The notes under the pieces: model-generated
What the model saw: only the letters and a program-made list of their open reading frames with translations
What the model was told of the DNA's origin: nothing
Databases searched by the model: none
Translations under genes and position numbers: made by a program
Shown here: piece after piece, positions 8,714 through 17,394 of the stretch
Layout: each line of letters begins with the position of its first letter
Position numbering within the stretch: position 1 is the first letter of the stretch
Assembly (NCBI GenBank): GCA_016125045.1
Contig: WGML01000006.1
Span: 186,001-250,000 of the forward strand
Origin: a bacterium
Lineage (GTDB): Bacteria > Pseudomonadota > Alphaproteobacteria > Caulobacterales > Hyphomonadaceae
Direction: 5' to 3'
Length of the DNA stretch: 64,000 nucleotides

Positions 8714-10630
8714 TCACCGATCCCGTGACTTGGCGTCCACCGTTGCTCCGAGTGCATCGAGGTGCCGCAGCATCGCCTCTTTACCCTCGGTCGGCCCTTC
8801 GGCGACGGATTCACTTGCGCCTTGTTTCAAGCGCCTGCGATCCGCAACCAACGCCTTTCGACGTTCAAAATCCTCCGCAGTCATCCCCATGTCAGACCCA
8901 TCGTCCGTTCCCATCCGGGCTGGTCCCGCCCCATCCGCCATAGGGTCCGACGTGCTGGTCACCGCGTACCTTTCGATCGCATCGAGCCACTCCCGGATGT
9001 GCGGGGACGTCGGGCTCATAGGCGCGGTCGGAGGAACGCTGGTCAAAAGCTCAACCGATCCATTTCGGCCAAGAAAACGTAGATGGGCCGTCACACCTGC
9101 ACGGTCAAGCGCCGGTTGCTGGTCGACGACATCGAGAATTGCGGTCCTGATGGCGGCGACGTCCGGGTTCGGAAACTCCGCCCGCACAATCGCTTCGCGA
9201 ACCTGCTCCAGCTGATCGGGATTTTCGATCAACCAAACAAGCAAATGAAGCCCGGTGGTCACCGGTCCCGCCGTCTGCCCACGAACGCCCGCGACCACCG
9301 ATCGATCGGCGCCGGATGCCCGCCCTCCGCGCGCGCCGCGGTTCAGCCAATACAACCGATCCTTGAGTTCCTGTGCATAATGTCGCTTCAGGACCGGATC
9401 CGCGATCGCGCCGACCGCATCCGAGAGACGTTTCTCGAGCCCCGCCCGCCTTTCCGGGGTGTCAAAGGGTTCTCGCTGGAGCTCCCGGTTCCAGAGGATG
9501 TCCACCAGTGGCGAGGCCGACTGCAAGACCTCACGCATGGCGCCCACGCCGCGCTGGCGGATCACATCGTCCGGATCAAGTCCATCGGGCAGCAGCGCGA
9601 CGAATAGCGATTTTCCGGGCTCCAACATCGGCAACGCACGATCGATCGCTCGATAAGCCGCCCGCAGACCGGCCGCGTCGCCGTCGAAGCACAAGATCGG
9701 CTCCGCCCCCGCCCGCCAGATGAGATCGAGCTGGTCCTCGGTCAATGCGGTGCCGAGCGGCGCCACAGCGGTTGCGATGCCTGCTTCGGCCAGCGCGATC
9801 GCATCCATGTAGCCTTCCGTGACGATCAGCCCGCCCTGGAACGGTTCGCCCGGTTTCAGGGCCGCCATCGCCTCACGGGCCGCGGCGTAGCGGTAGATAA
9901 CCTTTCCCTTGTGAAAGAGCGGTCCATCGGAGGAATTCAGATATTTCGGCTTGTCCTCGGCGTTCAGCGCGCGTGCGCCGAAAGCGATCGGCCGGTTCTG
10001 TGTGTCCGTGATGGGAAACATCAGCCGGTTGCGAAAACTGTCCCAAGGCGCGTGGCGCCTGTCTTCCGACCTGGCGATCAAACCGGCTTCAATGAGGTCC
10101 TCGACGTCGGCCCCCTGTTTCTTCAGATGCTCGAACAGGTTGCGCCACCCGCTCGGCGCGTAGCCAAGGCGATGACGAGCCCAGCTCTGCGGCGCCAAAC
10201 CCCGCCTCGCCAGGTAGGCGCGCGCTTCCCCGCCTGCGGGAGCGCGAAGCTGCTCCTCATACCAGGCAGCGGCCGCCTCGACCCACCGGTAGAGTCCAGC
10301 GCGCCGACTGGCCCGCGCGGCCTCGGCCGGATCAGCCGCCGGCATCGGGAGCCCGGCCTCGGCCGCCAGTTTTTCCACAGCCTCCATGAAGGACAACCGC
10401 TCGGTTTCCATCAGGAAGGTGATCACGTCGCCGGACTTGCCGGTCGAGAAGCATTTGTAGAAACCGCGATCGTCATGGACGCGGAAGGACGGGCTCTTCT
10501 CGTTGGAGAAAGGCGACAGGCCGAGATGATCCTTGCCCACGCGCTTCAGGCGAACGCGTCGGCCGACCACATCCGACAAACGGATGCGGGACTTGAGCTC
10601 CTCCTTGAACTCGTCCGTTACGCGCGTCAT
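8714..10630 (-). CDS. dnaG: DNA primase DnaG
   Basis: 638 residues from ATG 10630 (MTRVTDEFKEELKSRIRLSDVV), the usual DnaG opening; the frame extends further 5' but that part is unlike any primase. The CHC2-type zinc region spans about residues 35-75, the TOPRIM core follows (LIVTEGYMDAIALAEAG near 265, CFDGDAAGLRAAYRA near 310), then the helicase-binding C-terminal domain. It makes RNA primers at the replication fork with DnaB. In the zinc region only one expected ligand remains (Cys60); the positions usually filled by Cys, His and Cys read Ser39, Ser42 and Thr63. I recall this loss as common in alphaproteobacterial primases, so I do not read it as gene damage. It is divergent from carA. Confidence 0.97.
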   Translation of the reverse strand: MTRVTDEFKEELKSRIRLSDVVGRRVRLKRVGKDHLGLSPFSNEKSPSFRVHDDRGFYKCFSTGKSGDVITFLMETERLSFMEAVEKLAAEAGLPMPAADPAEAARASRRAGLYRWVEAAAAWYEEQLRAPAGGEARAYLARRGLAPQSWARHRLGYAPSGWRNLFEHLKKQGADVEDLIEAGLIARSEDRRHAPWDSFRNRLMFPITDTQNRPIAFGARALNAEDKPKYLNSSDGPLFHKGKVIYRYAAAREAMAALKPGEPFQGGLIVTEGYMDAIALAEAGIATAVAPLGTALTEDQLDLIWRAGAEPILCFDGDAAGLRAAYRAIDRALPMLEPGKSLFVALLPDGLDPDDVIRQRGVGAMREVLQSASPLVDILWNRELQREPFDTPERRAGLEKRLSDAVGAIADPVLKRHYAQELKDRLYWLNRGARGGRASGADRSVVAGVRGQTAGPVTTGLHLLVWLIENPDQLEQVREAIVRAEFPNPDVAAIRTAILDVVDQQPALDRAGVTAHLRFLGRNGSVELLTSVPPTAPMSPTSPHIREWLDAIERYAVTSTSDPMADGAGPARMGTDDGSDMGMTAEDFERRKALVADRRRLKQGASESVAEGPTEGKEAMLRHLDALGATVDAKSRDR

Positions 10631-10962
10631 CCGCCGATCATCCTCCGGCGACCATTCCCGCTGCGATGCGTTTCGCCGGCTGGACCGCTCACCCCATCGG
10701 GGCCGCGCGGATACTATCCGCCTGGCGATCGAACGCCATCCACAATGGCCATTGAACGTGTTGATGGATCCTGTGGAATCAAGCGCTCCAACCGCTGCAT
10801 CCATCGACTGTCGACTGATTCGCCTGGAAGAAGGGTTGATGGCTACGGTCCCGCAGTATCGCGCGGGCTCGCGCGTCCCTTGACGCTGGCGGCCGCGCGC
10901 CCCTATGCCACAGCCGCGCGGTTGCGAGTCAGCGCGCCTGCCGGGAAGGAGCCGCCGGATCG
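10631..10962. other. Divergent dnaG/carA intergenic region
   Basis: 332 bases without a convincing gene between the two start codons. The dnaG side contains GATC-rich sequence near 10635-10740. The carA side carries the promoter candidate listed separately and an AAGGAG ribosome site at 10947-10952. I see no carA-leader attenuator or repeat. Confidence 0.6.
10880..10909 (+). promoter_or_regulatory. Candidate sigma-70 promoter of carA
   Basis: TTGACG at 10880-10885 and TATGCC at 10904-10909, 18 bases apart, about 53 bases before the carA ATG. The -35 is close to consensus and the -10 is poor. Placement in the divergent gap supports it. Confidence 0.4.
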
Positions 10963-12156
10963 ATGAACACCGCCGCTGAACCCCGGAACATCCCAGGCAA
11001 GCTTGACTTCGGAGCAACCGGCGTCCTCGCTTTGGAGGACGGCTCCCTCTTTCACGGACGCGGCTTCGGGGCGATCGGCGCAGCCGTCGGCGAACTGTGC
11101 TTCAACACGGCGATGACTGGCTACCAGGAAGTGTTGACCGACCCTTCCTACGCCGAACAGATCGTGCTGTTCACGTTTCCGCATATCGGCAATGTCGGCA
11201 CGAACCCCGAAGACGAAGAGCACGCGTCGGACCCGGCGCGGACCGCAGCGCGCGGCGCGGTCATGCGGGCCCACCCGACCCCACCCGCGAACTGGAGAGG
11301 GGTCGATGATCTCGGACCCTGGCTCGCCCGGAGAGGCGTCATCGCCCTGTCGGGCGTCGACACACGCGCGCTGACCCGCCGCATCCGTGAGCTCGGTATG
11401 CCGAAAGCCGCCATCGCCAACGCTCCGGATGGGCGGTTGGACACGGCCGGGCTGGTCGCGGCCGCCAGAGCCTGGAAGGGCCTCGAACACGCCGAACTCA
11501 CCGAGGGCGTTTCGACCAAGGCGCCGTTCGATCATGCCGAAGGGCTCTGGACGCCGGACGGGTATCTCCCCAGCGAGGCTGAGCGATTTCACGTCGTGGT
11601 CGTCGATTTCGGCGTGAAACGGAACATCCTGCGCAATCTCGCCGCTGTCGGAGCCCGCGCGACCGTCGTGCCCGCAAGCGCGAGCGCCGCGGATATTCTG
11701 GCGATGAAGCCCGATGGGGTGGTGCTGTCGAACGGACCCGGGGACCCGGCCGCCACCATCAAGACCGCCGGACCGGAGATCAGGGCCATCCTGGCGTCCG
11801 GGGTTCCCGTGCTGGGCATTTGCCTGGGCCACCAACTCCTCGCACTCGCCCTCGGTGCGCAGACACGGAAGATGCCGCAAGGTCACCACGGAGCCAACCA
11901 CCCGGTGATGGACTTCACGACCGGCAAGGTCGAAATCGTTTCGATGAATCACGGATTCACCGTCGATGTCGCGACCCTGCCCTCCGGCGTCACGGAGAGC
12001 CATCGATCACTGTTCGACGGCTCGAATTGCGGGCTGCAGGTGGAAGGTCGGCCGATCATCTCGGTGCAGCATCACCCCGAGGCGAGTCCGGGCCCGCAGG
12101 ACAGCTTCTATCTGTTCGAGCGCTTCGCAGGCATGATGAGCGCGCACCGCGGCTGA
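10963..12156 (+). CDS. carA: Carbamoyl-phosphate synthase small (glutaminase) subunit CarA
   Basis: 397 residues, standard length. The N-terminal half is the CPSase small-chain domain ([36 protein letters not shown]). The C-terminal half is a class-I glutamine amidotransferase with the nucleophile Cys287 in [14 protein letters not shown] and a late HHPEASPGP. It hydrolyses glutamine and passes ammonia to CarB, giving carbamoyl phosphate for arginine and pyrimidines. ATG 10963 is preceded by AAGGAG. carB is about 7.8 kb downstream on the same strand and is not part of this operon; ten unrelated genes lie between them. Confidence 0.98.
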   Translation: MNTAAEPRNIPGKLDFGATGVLALEDGSLFHGRGFGAIGAAVGELCFNTAMTGYQEVLTDPSYAEQIVLFTFPHIGNVGTNPEDEEHASDPARTAARGAVMRAHPTPPANWRGVDDLGPWLARRGVIALSGVDTRALTRRIRELGMPKAAIANAPDGRLDTAGLVAAARAWKGLEHAELTEGVSTKAPFDHAEGLWTPDGYLPSEAERFHVVVVDFGVKRNILRNLAAVGARATVVPASASAADILAMKPDGVVLSNGPGDPAATIKTAGPEIRAILASGVPVLGICLGHQLLALALGAQTRKMPQGHHGANHPVMDFTTGKVEIVSMNHGFTVDVATLPSGVTESHRSLFDGSNCGLQVEGRPIISVQHHPEASPGPQDSFYLFERFAGMMSAHRG

Positions 12157-12243
12157 TCGGCGTCGCGCGGCGGACTCAACACACTCCGTTTACCCACAGG
12201 CGATAGCGTCGCGCTTCGATAGTCGCTGCGACGGGCCGCCGCC

Positions 12244-13422
12244 ATGACCGGAATCGATGCAACCGCCGACATTCACGCGCGCCTCGCGGCCGCCGAGGCG
12301 ACGCTGGCCGCAATCGGCGAACGGTTGTCCCCGGAGCTCTCGCGGCTCGACATCGCGGTGCTGATCCCCTGCTACAACGAGGCGCAGACCATTGCGGGCG
12401 TCGTCTCCGCCTTCAAGGCGGCGCTGCCGGGCGCCAGGATCTATGTCTATGACAACAATTCCCACGACGCGACGGCCGAGGTTGCGCGCGGCGCCGGAGC
12501 GATCGTTCGCCGCGAACCGCTTCAGGGCAAGGGACATGTCGTGCGCCGCATGTTCTCCGACATCGAGGCGGACGTCTATCTCATGGTCGACGGCGACGCG
12601 ACCTACGACGCCACCGCCGCGCCGCGCCTGATCAGCCGCCTGATCGAAACCCAGTCGGACATGGTGGTGGCGGCGAGGATCACCGCCGAGAAGTCCGCCT
12701 ACCGTGCGGGCCATCGCCTTGGAAACCGCGCGCTGACCGGCCTCGTCGCCGGGATATTCGGCGACCGCTTCACCGACATGTTGTCCGGCTACCGCGCTTT
12801 CTCGCGCCGCTTCGCAAAGAGCTATCCGGCGCTTGCGTCCGGGTTCGAGACGGAGACGGAACTGACCGTACACGCACTTGAGCTCGACATGATCACGAGC
12901 GAGATTCAAACGACCTATCTGGCGCGACCCGAGGGCTCGGTGTCCAAGCTGAACACCATCAAGGATGGGGTCCGGATTCTCTCCACCATCGGCCGCCTCA
13001 TGCGGGATGAGCGTCCGCTCTGGTTCTTCGGCTCGCTCAGCATCGCCGGCGCCACGCTGTCGCTGTCGCTCGGCTTGCCGGTTGTGCTTGAGTTTCTGGG
13101 CACCGGCTTCGTTGATCGCTACCCGACGGCGTTTCTCGCCGCAGCCATCATGGTGCTGTCCGGCGTCAGCCTCACATCCGGAGTCGTGCTCGAGACGGTG
13201 GCGCTCGGTCGCCGGGAAATGAAGCGCCTCGCCTACAACCAGATCGAGAGCCTCGCCGCCAAGCTGGAGCGTCTCGATCGATCCCAGAGCGACGTTGAAG
13301 CCGCCCGCGGCGCTGGATCCAGGGCCCGGGGAGACATCCAACAGGCAAGAGCGGCAGGCGAAGCCGGCGATCGCCCCTCCGCGTCATCGAGCCGCCTCAT
13401 TCGGCGCATCGCCCAAAGCTGA
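12244..13422 (+). CDS. Family 2 glycosyltransferase with C-terminal membrane segments
   Basis: 392 residues. After a 35-residue helical lead, the GT-A fold opens with IAVLIPCYNEAQTIAGVV; the nucleotide-sugar/metal site is MVDGDATYD near residue 118. LQGKGHVVRRMF and FTDMLSGYRAFSRRF resemble dolichol- or undecaprenyl-phosphate sugar transferases and flippase-linked GT2 enzymes. Two hydrophobic helices lie at about 262-285 and 295-320, followed by a charged, low-complexity tail. It probably moves a sugar from a nucleotide donor to a polyprenyl phosphate at the inner membrane. A GtrA-family gene starts eight bases after its stop, and that pair is a known arrangement for lipid-linked sugar translocation. 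Confidence 0.85.
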   Translation: MTGIDATADIHARLAAAEATLAAIGERLSPELSRLDIAVLIPCYNEAQTIAGVVSAFKAALPGARIYVYDNNSHDATAEVARGAGAIVRREPLQGKGHVVRRMFSDIEADVYLMVDGDATYDATAAPRLISRLIETQSDMVVAARITAEKSAYRAGHRLGNRALTGLVAGIFGDRFTDMLSGYRAFSRRFAKSYPALASGFETETELTVHALELDMITSEIQTTYLARPEGSVSKLNTIKDGVRILSTIGRLMRDERPLWFFGSLSIAGATLSLSLGLPVVLEFLGTGFVDRYPTAFLAAAIMVLSGVSLTSGVVLETVALGRREMKRLAYNQIESLAAKLERLDRSQSDVEAARGAGSRARGDIQQARAAGEAGDRPSASSSRLIRRIAQS

Positions 13423-13430
13423 CGCCGCAC

Positions 13431-13946
13431 ATGCGGACGGAAGCCCGACGAGTCCTCGGATTTCTGGTGTTCGGCGCCTGCCTCTTTGCGGCGGACCTCG
13501 CCCTGCTCTCCGTTCTGATCGCGGCGGGGTCGCCACCTTTCCCCGCCCGGATTGCATCCTGGGCATTCGCCGCCTCGTTGTCCTGGATCCTCAACCGCCG
13601 TTTCACGTTTCGGACGCAGGCGCCGCCAAGGCTGAGCGAGTGGGCGACCTTCCTCGCCGGCGCAAGCATCGCCGGCGCGGCGAACATCGCTGTGTTCGGG
13701 TGGGTGCTCGGCACTACGGGGTTAGCTCCAACCTGGCTCGGCGGCGGGAATGCAACAACAATTCACCTGATGCTGTCGGCCGCGGCCGGGTCGCTTGCGG
13801 GCCTGTCGGTCAGTTATCTGTCGGCGCGGCTTGTGTTGCTCCCGAAATCGGCCACGCCGGCGCCGCCTCGGGCTCCTGACCCGGTTCAGGCGCCTCCGAC
13901 GGAGCCTCATCCTCACCTTCCGTCACCTGCCCAGAAAGCGAGGTGA
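13431..13946 (+). CDS. GtrA-family membrane protein
   Basis: 171 residues with four hydrophobic helices (about 9-28, 36-52, 65-90, 108-135) and the family marker SWILNRRFTFR after helix 2. GtrA proteins are thought to help flip polyprenyl-phosphate-linked sugars made by a partner GT2 enzyme, here the gene just upstream. The last 35 residues are a Pro/Ala-rich tail. The final 137 bases run antisense over the 3' end of the DUF389 gene. I see no clear ribosome site before the ATG, so translation may be coupled to the upstream gene. Confidence 0.85.
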   Translation: MRTEARRVLGFLVFGACLFAADLALLSVLIAAGSPPFPARIASWAFAASLSWILNRRFTFRTQAPPRLSEWATFLAGASIAGAANIAVFGWVLGTTGLAPTWLGGGNATTIHLMLSAAAGSLAGLSVSYLSARLVLLPKSATPAPPRAPDPVQAPPTEPHPHLPSPAQKAR

Positions 13947-15651
13947 ATACGGCGCGGACCGCCGCCGCCTGATAGCGAGCAACGCCATTCAACCGTTCGT
14001 CCGCCGCCTGGTCAGGGTCGCCATATCCATTGATCGCGGTGGTGGAGAGCCCCTTCGCTTCAAGCGCCGCGGCGACGGCGTCCGCGCGATCCTGCGCGAG
14101 CGAGGCATTCTGGCGACGCGCGCTGGCGAAACCGGCCGTGCCGGGCCGGATCGCCGGAAGCACAGCCCGTCCCTCCACCTCCACCGCGTCGACGTTCCAA
14201 CGCTCCAGCGCCCAAGTGATTGTGTCGATGGCCGCCCGCCCCTCCGCGGAAATGGTCGCGGTTCCGGAGTCGAAGCCGATGAGCGGAAGCGGCTGACGCT
14301 TCGGAACCACTTCAATCTTCCAGCCTTCGAACTGACCGAGGAGGACTTGTTCCATCTCGCGCAGGGCGCCAAGGGGCAACTGAGTGTCCGGTGCGGGCAC
14401 GATGACCGCGGTGCGCATCGATGAATCGATGTCGATGGCGAGCGTCTTGAACGCCACCGCCCGTCGCAAATCCTGAGCAGTGTTGCGCGTCGCCCGCAAA
14501 GCTTCGACTTCCTTTTGCAGGGGCGCAACGGACGACCTTGCGACCTGAAGCACCGCATCGACGCTCAACGGGTCGGACTCATCCACCAGAACCTGGCTGA
14601 GCCGCACCTGAACAGGTCGCCCCAGGACCTTTTCGTAGTGCGTGGCGAGTTCCGCTTCCGCGCCCTCGATGCGGCTGCGCGTGAGGACTGTCTGATTGAC
14701 GCTGATCTCATCGCCGCGCGGAAAGGTGACGCTTATGGTGCTGAGCTCGGCTTCCGTGTTCTTGAAGGGCATCAGGGCGTCGGAGCGAACGATATTCGCC
14801 ACCCGCGTCTGGAAGGCGATGTCCCGCAGCGCAAATCCAAGCGGCAGCGACAGGCCTATGAATGCGATGACGACGACGCCGGTCTGCCATTTGGCGAAAC
14901 GCTCACTGATGATGGTCGCAAAACCATACAGCCAGGCGAGCCCGGTGACCGAGAGCGCGATGGCGAGCAGGTTCGTCATGAAAAGGAAGAATGCGCCGCC
15001 TGCGATGCCCACCGATCCCGTCGCTATGCCAAAGCCGACAACCGCGAGCGGCGGCATCAACGCCGTCGCGATGGCGACACCCACAATCGTTGCGCCCTTG
15101 CGGTGGATCACTGAATAGCCGCCGGCGAGACCGGAGAAGATCGCCACCAGCAGGTCGAAGAAGTTGGGTCGGGTCCGCGCCAGGATTTCAGGCGTCGCCT
15201 CCCTCAGCGGCGACAACGCGACGATAAGGATGGAAATGGCGAGCGCCGCCAACACGCCGATCGTCAGCGAATACAATGCGGACTTCATGGCGTTGAAGTC
15301 CACCATGCAGGCGGAAAAGCCGAGCAGCATGATCGGCCCCATCAGGGGCGAGATCAGCATCGCGCCGATCACCACGGCGGGCGAAGACAACAGCAGTCCC
15401 AGCACCGCGATCGCGCAAGACATCACCACCATGAAGATGTAGCGGCCCGTGAGCGCCCCTTCGGCCTCCACCTCGACGATGACTTTGGTGTGGTCGATAT
15501 CGTCGTCGAGCGAATCGACGCCGCGGGCCGCCCGCCATTTCAGCCAGCGCCAGAACACTTTGGGTTTCGGTCTGCGGCGGGCCCTCCGGTCACCGCCTTC
15601 GCTGTCCGATTCGACCTGATCAACACCTGTATCAGGGGACTGTTTCGCCAT
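13810..15651 (-). CDS. DUF389 membrane protein with C-terminal OmpA-like domain
   Basis: 613 residues from ATG 15651 (MAKQSPDTGVDQVE), preceded by a GAGG box; the frame is open upstream but that part is not protein-like. The DUF389/TIGR00341 domain covers about residues 55-260, with helices such as SPAVVIGAMLISPLMGPIMLLGF and a glycine-rich GGYSVIHRKGATIVGVAIATALMPP. A long middle region with short beta segments follows. Residues about 470-585 resemble an OmpA-like peptidoglycan-binding domain: IGFDSGTATISAEGRAAID and NASLAQDRADAVAAAL. The acidic Pro-rich tail ends at TPTDN. DUF389 proteins have no firm function; the OmpA-like part suggests contact with the cell wall. Confidence 0.8.
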   Translation of the reverse strand: MAKQSPDTGVDQVESDSEGGDRRARRRPKPKVFWRWLKWRAARGVDSLDDDIDHTKVIVEVEAEGALTGRYIFMVVMSCAIAVLGLLLSSPAVVIGAMLISPLMGPIMLLGFSACMVDFNAMKSALYSLTIGVLAALAISILIVALSPLREATPEILARTRPNFFDLLVAIFSGLAGGYSVIHRKGATIVGVAIATALMPPLAVVGFGIATGSVGIAGGAFFLFMTNLLAIALSVTGLAWLYGFATIISERFAKWQTGVVVIAFIGLSLPLGFALRDIAFQTRVANIVRSDALMPFKNTEAELSTISVTFPRGDEISVNQTVLTRSRIEGAEAELATHYEKVLGRPVQVRLSQVLVDESDPLSVDAVLQVARSSVAPLQKEVEALRATRNTAQDLRRAVAFKTLAIDIDSSMRTAVIVPAPDTQLPLGALREMEQVLLGQFEGWKIEVVPKRQPLPLIGFDSGTATISAEGRAAIDTITWALERWNVDAVEVEGRAVLPAIRPGTAGFASARRQNASLAQDRADAVAAALEAKGLSTTAINGYGDPDQAADERLNGVARYQAAAVRAVFTSLSGQVTEGEDEAPSEAPEPGQEPEAAPAWPISGATQAAPTDN

Positions 15652-15713
15652 CACCGAGTTCGTGTCCTCTACACCTTGCAGCCGGCCGAACCGGGCGCAC
15701 GACGCGATCGCGC

Positions 15714-16652
15714 CTAACGTGCAGGGAGCGGGCCGCACCGGCGTTCATAGACCGCAATGGCCTGGGGCATAACCTCTTCGAACCGGGTCATCCTGGCCTC
15801 GGGGTCCGGGTGGGTGGACAGGATTTCGGGCGGACGTTCTCCGCCTCCGAGCTCTACCATCCGTCCCCAAAGAAGCGGGGCTTCACGCGGATCATAACAA
15901 GCGCGCACCAGCAGTTCGAGCCCGATCATGTCCGCCTCGCTCTCGTGTGCTCGCGAAAAGGGCAGGAGAACACCGAATTGCGCGCCGGCGCCCATCGCGC
16001 CCATGATCATGCGTTGCTGGGCGACCGGCATGTCGCCGATCGCCGCCCCGGCCGCCATTTGACCGATCTGCATGAGCTTCTGCTGGCTGACCCGTTCGGC
16101 CCCATGGCGCGCAAGCGCGTGCCCCACTTCGTGGCCCATGATCACCGCGACTCCATCGATGTTGGCCGCCGTCGGCAGGATGCCGGTATAAAAGGCGACA
16201 TACCCGCCAGGCAGACAGAACGCGTTCGGCGTGTCGGACTGGATGACGTTGAAACTCCAGTCGAACTTGTCCGCGAGCGACCCCCAGGGCGGCAGCCTGG
16301 CCGTTTCCTCACCCAGCACGGTCATGGGCGCGCCCTCGGCCTCCCAGTCGATCGCCGCCTGAGCGATCCGGCGGCCCACCTCCTGAATCGCGCGCACGGT
16401 CTCGCCATCCTCGACCGAACAGGTGTTGGCTCCCCGCCCGCACAGGACAGGCTCGGTCTGAAGCAGTTCGGAATACGCCTGAAACCCCATCTGAACCTCT
16501 TCTTCGAGGCCGATGGTGATCATCTGCTTGCGTCCCGTGACGAGCCCTTCCTTCTGGTTTGAGAACCAGTAGGCGGCCAGCCCGACGATCACCACAACGA
16601 TGATCATGAAGCGACCGCCGAGTCCGCCGCGGACATGCCTCGGAATTCGCAT
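15714..16652 (-). CDS. M48-family zinc metalloprotease, membrane-anchored
   Basis: 312 residues. One transmembrane helix at about 15-31 acts as signal anchor, so the enzyme faces the periplasm. The zinc site is HEVGH at 174-178 with the third ligand Glu237 in HESEADMIGLEL, and the typical THPDPEARMTRFEEV block is near the C terminus. This pattern matches the LoiP/BepA-like M48 proteases that degrade misfolded envelope proteins. Three cysteines (71, 78 and 146) are periplasmic and could form disulfides. It lies 62 bases upstream of the DUF389 gene on the same strand and may share its transcript. Confidence 0.88.
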   Translation of the reverse strand: MRIPRHVRGGLGGRFMIIVVVIVGLAAYWFSNQKEGLVTGRKQMITIGLEEEVQMGFQAYSELLQTEPVLCGRGANTCSVEDGETVRAIQEVGRRIAQAAIDWEAEGAPMTVLGEETARLPPWGSLADKFDWSFNVIQSDTPNAFCLPGGYVAFYTGILPTAANIDGVAVIMGHEVGHALARHGAERVSQQKLMQIGQMAAGAAIGDMPVAQQRMIMGAMGAGAQFGVLLPFSRAHESEADMIGLELLVRACYDPREAPLLWGRMVELGGGERPPEILSTHPDPEARMTRFEEVMPQAIAVYERRCGPLPAR

Positions 16653-16957
16653 GCGTTTTTCCTCACCTCTGCAGGACCGCAGGAGACAGACCCCTTTTTA
16701 TCTCCGTTGCCGCGAATCCGAAAGCGATGGTGGTGCGTGGCCAGCGAGAGCCGCCCTTCCCCGAACGGCATAGATCGATTGGCGACGATGGACTGGCCGC
16801 CTTCCCTCCACTGGCCGGATCCCGAACCGCGCGGCGCCGGCGGCTTCACACGCAGAGGACGTGATACGCAGTCTCTTCTCCTGCCCGCGCGTTCGAGTGC
16901 TGCCGGCGGACTTGGGCGAGTGCGTTGGAAGAGTGAACACTAAATCGCGCGACGCTC
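16653..16957. other. Intergenic region without recognisable gene
   Basis: 305 bases between the M48 protease start and the MAPEG stop, both on the minus strand. Short open frames exist on both strands but their translations are basic and low-complexity, and none has a ribosome site. The M48 promoter should lie here; I could not settle on one. Confidence 0.5.
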
Positions 16958-17386
16958 CTACCCACCGGTTGCTCCGAGAAACACCTGCGACGCGATGACA
17001 AGAATGGCGGCGTAGCCCGATGTGAACAGCAACGGGCGCAGCGGCATTCGAGCAACGGCCGTGATCATTCCGACTGCGTGCGCGATCCTGATCACAACGA
17101 AGGCGATCGCGGCCCATCGCGTTGCGTCGTTGGAAACGCCGACGAGATGCGCAGTCAGAACGACCACCGCAAACGGCAGGAACTGCTCCAGCAGGTTCTG
17201 GTGGGCCCGGAAGCTCCGGGCGATCCACGGCTTCATCTTGAGCGGATCGGGAGGGCTGACGAAAACGTTTGGCGCACCTTGTGCGGCAGGCGTGATGTTC
17301 ACGCCCACGATGTACGGAATCCACAGGCTCGCAGCTAGCACAGCACCCAGCATCAGGCAGAAGAGTTCGATCGTCATGTTGGCCAC
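16958..17386 (-). CDS. MAPEG-family membrane protein
   Basis: 142 residues with four hydrophobic helices. The block WIARSFRAHQNLLEQFLPFAVVVL (about 54-77) contains the conserved RAxxAHxNxxE-like MAPEG signature. The family includes glutathione-dependent microsomal enzymes and many bacterial proteins without assigned substrate. The gene starts eight bases after the stop of the ArsR/SRPBCC regulator, so it is in that operon and should be controlled by the same promoter. That context suggests a role in a stress or lipophile response, but this is inference. Confidence 0.85.
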   Translation of the reverse strand: MANMTIELFCLMLGAVLAASLWIPYIVGVNITPAAQGAPNVFVSPPDPLKMKPWIARSFRAHQNLLEQFLPFAVVVLTAHLVGVSNDATRWAAIAFVVIRIAHAVGMITAVARMPLRPLLFTSGYAAILVIASQVFLGATGG

Positions 17387-17394
17387 CTATCGCT

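Noticed and set aside
16635-16943. Small gene in the M48-MAPEG gap
   Set aside because: The longest frame (about 100 codons) has no ribosome site and low-complexity basic content.
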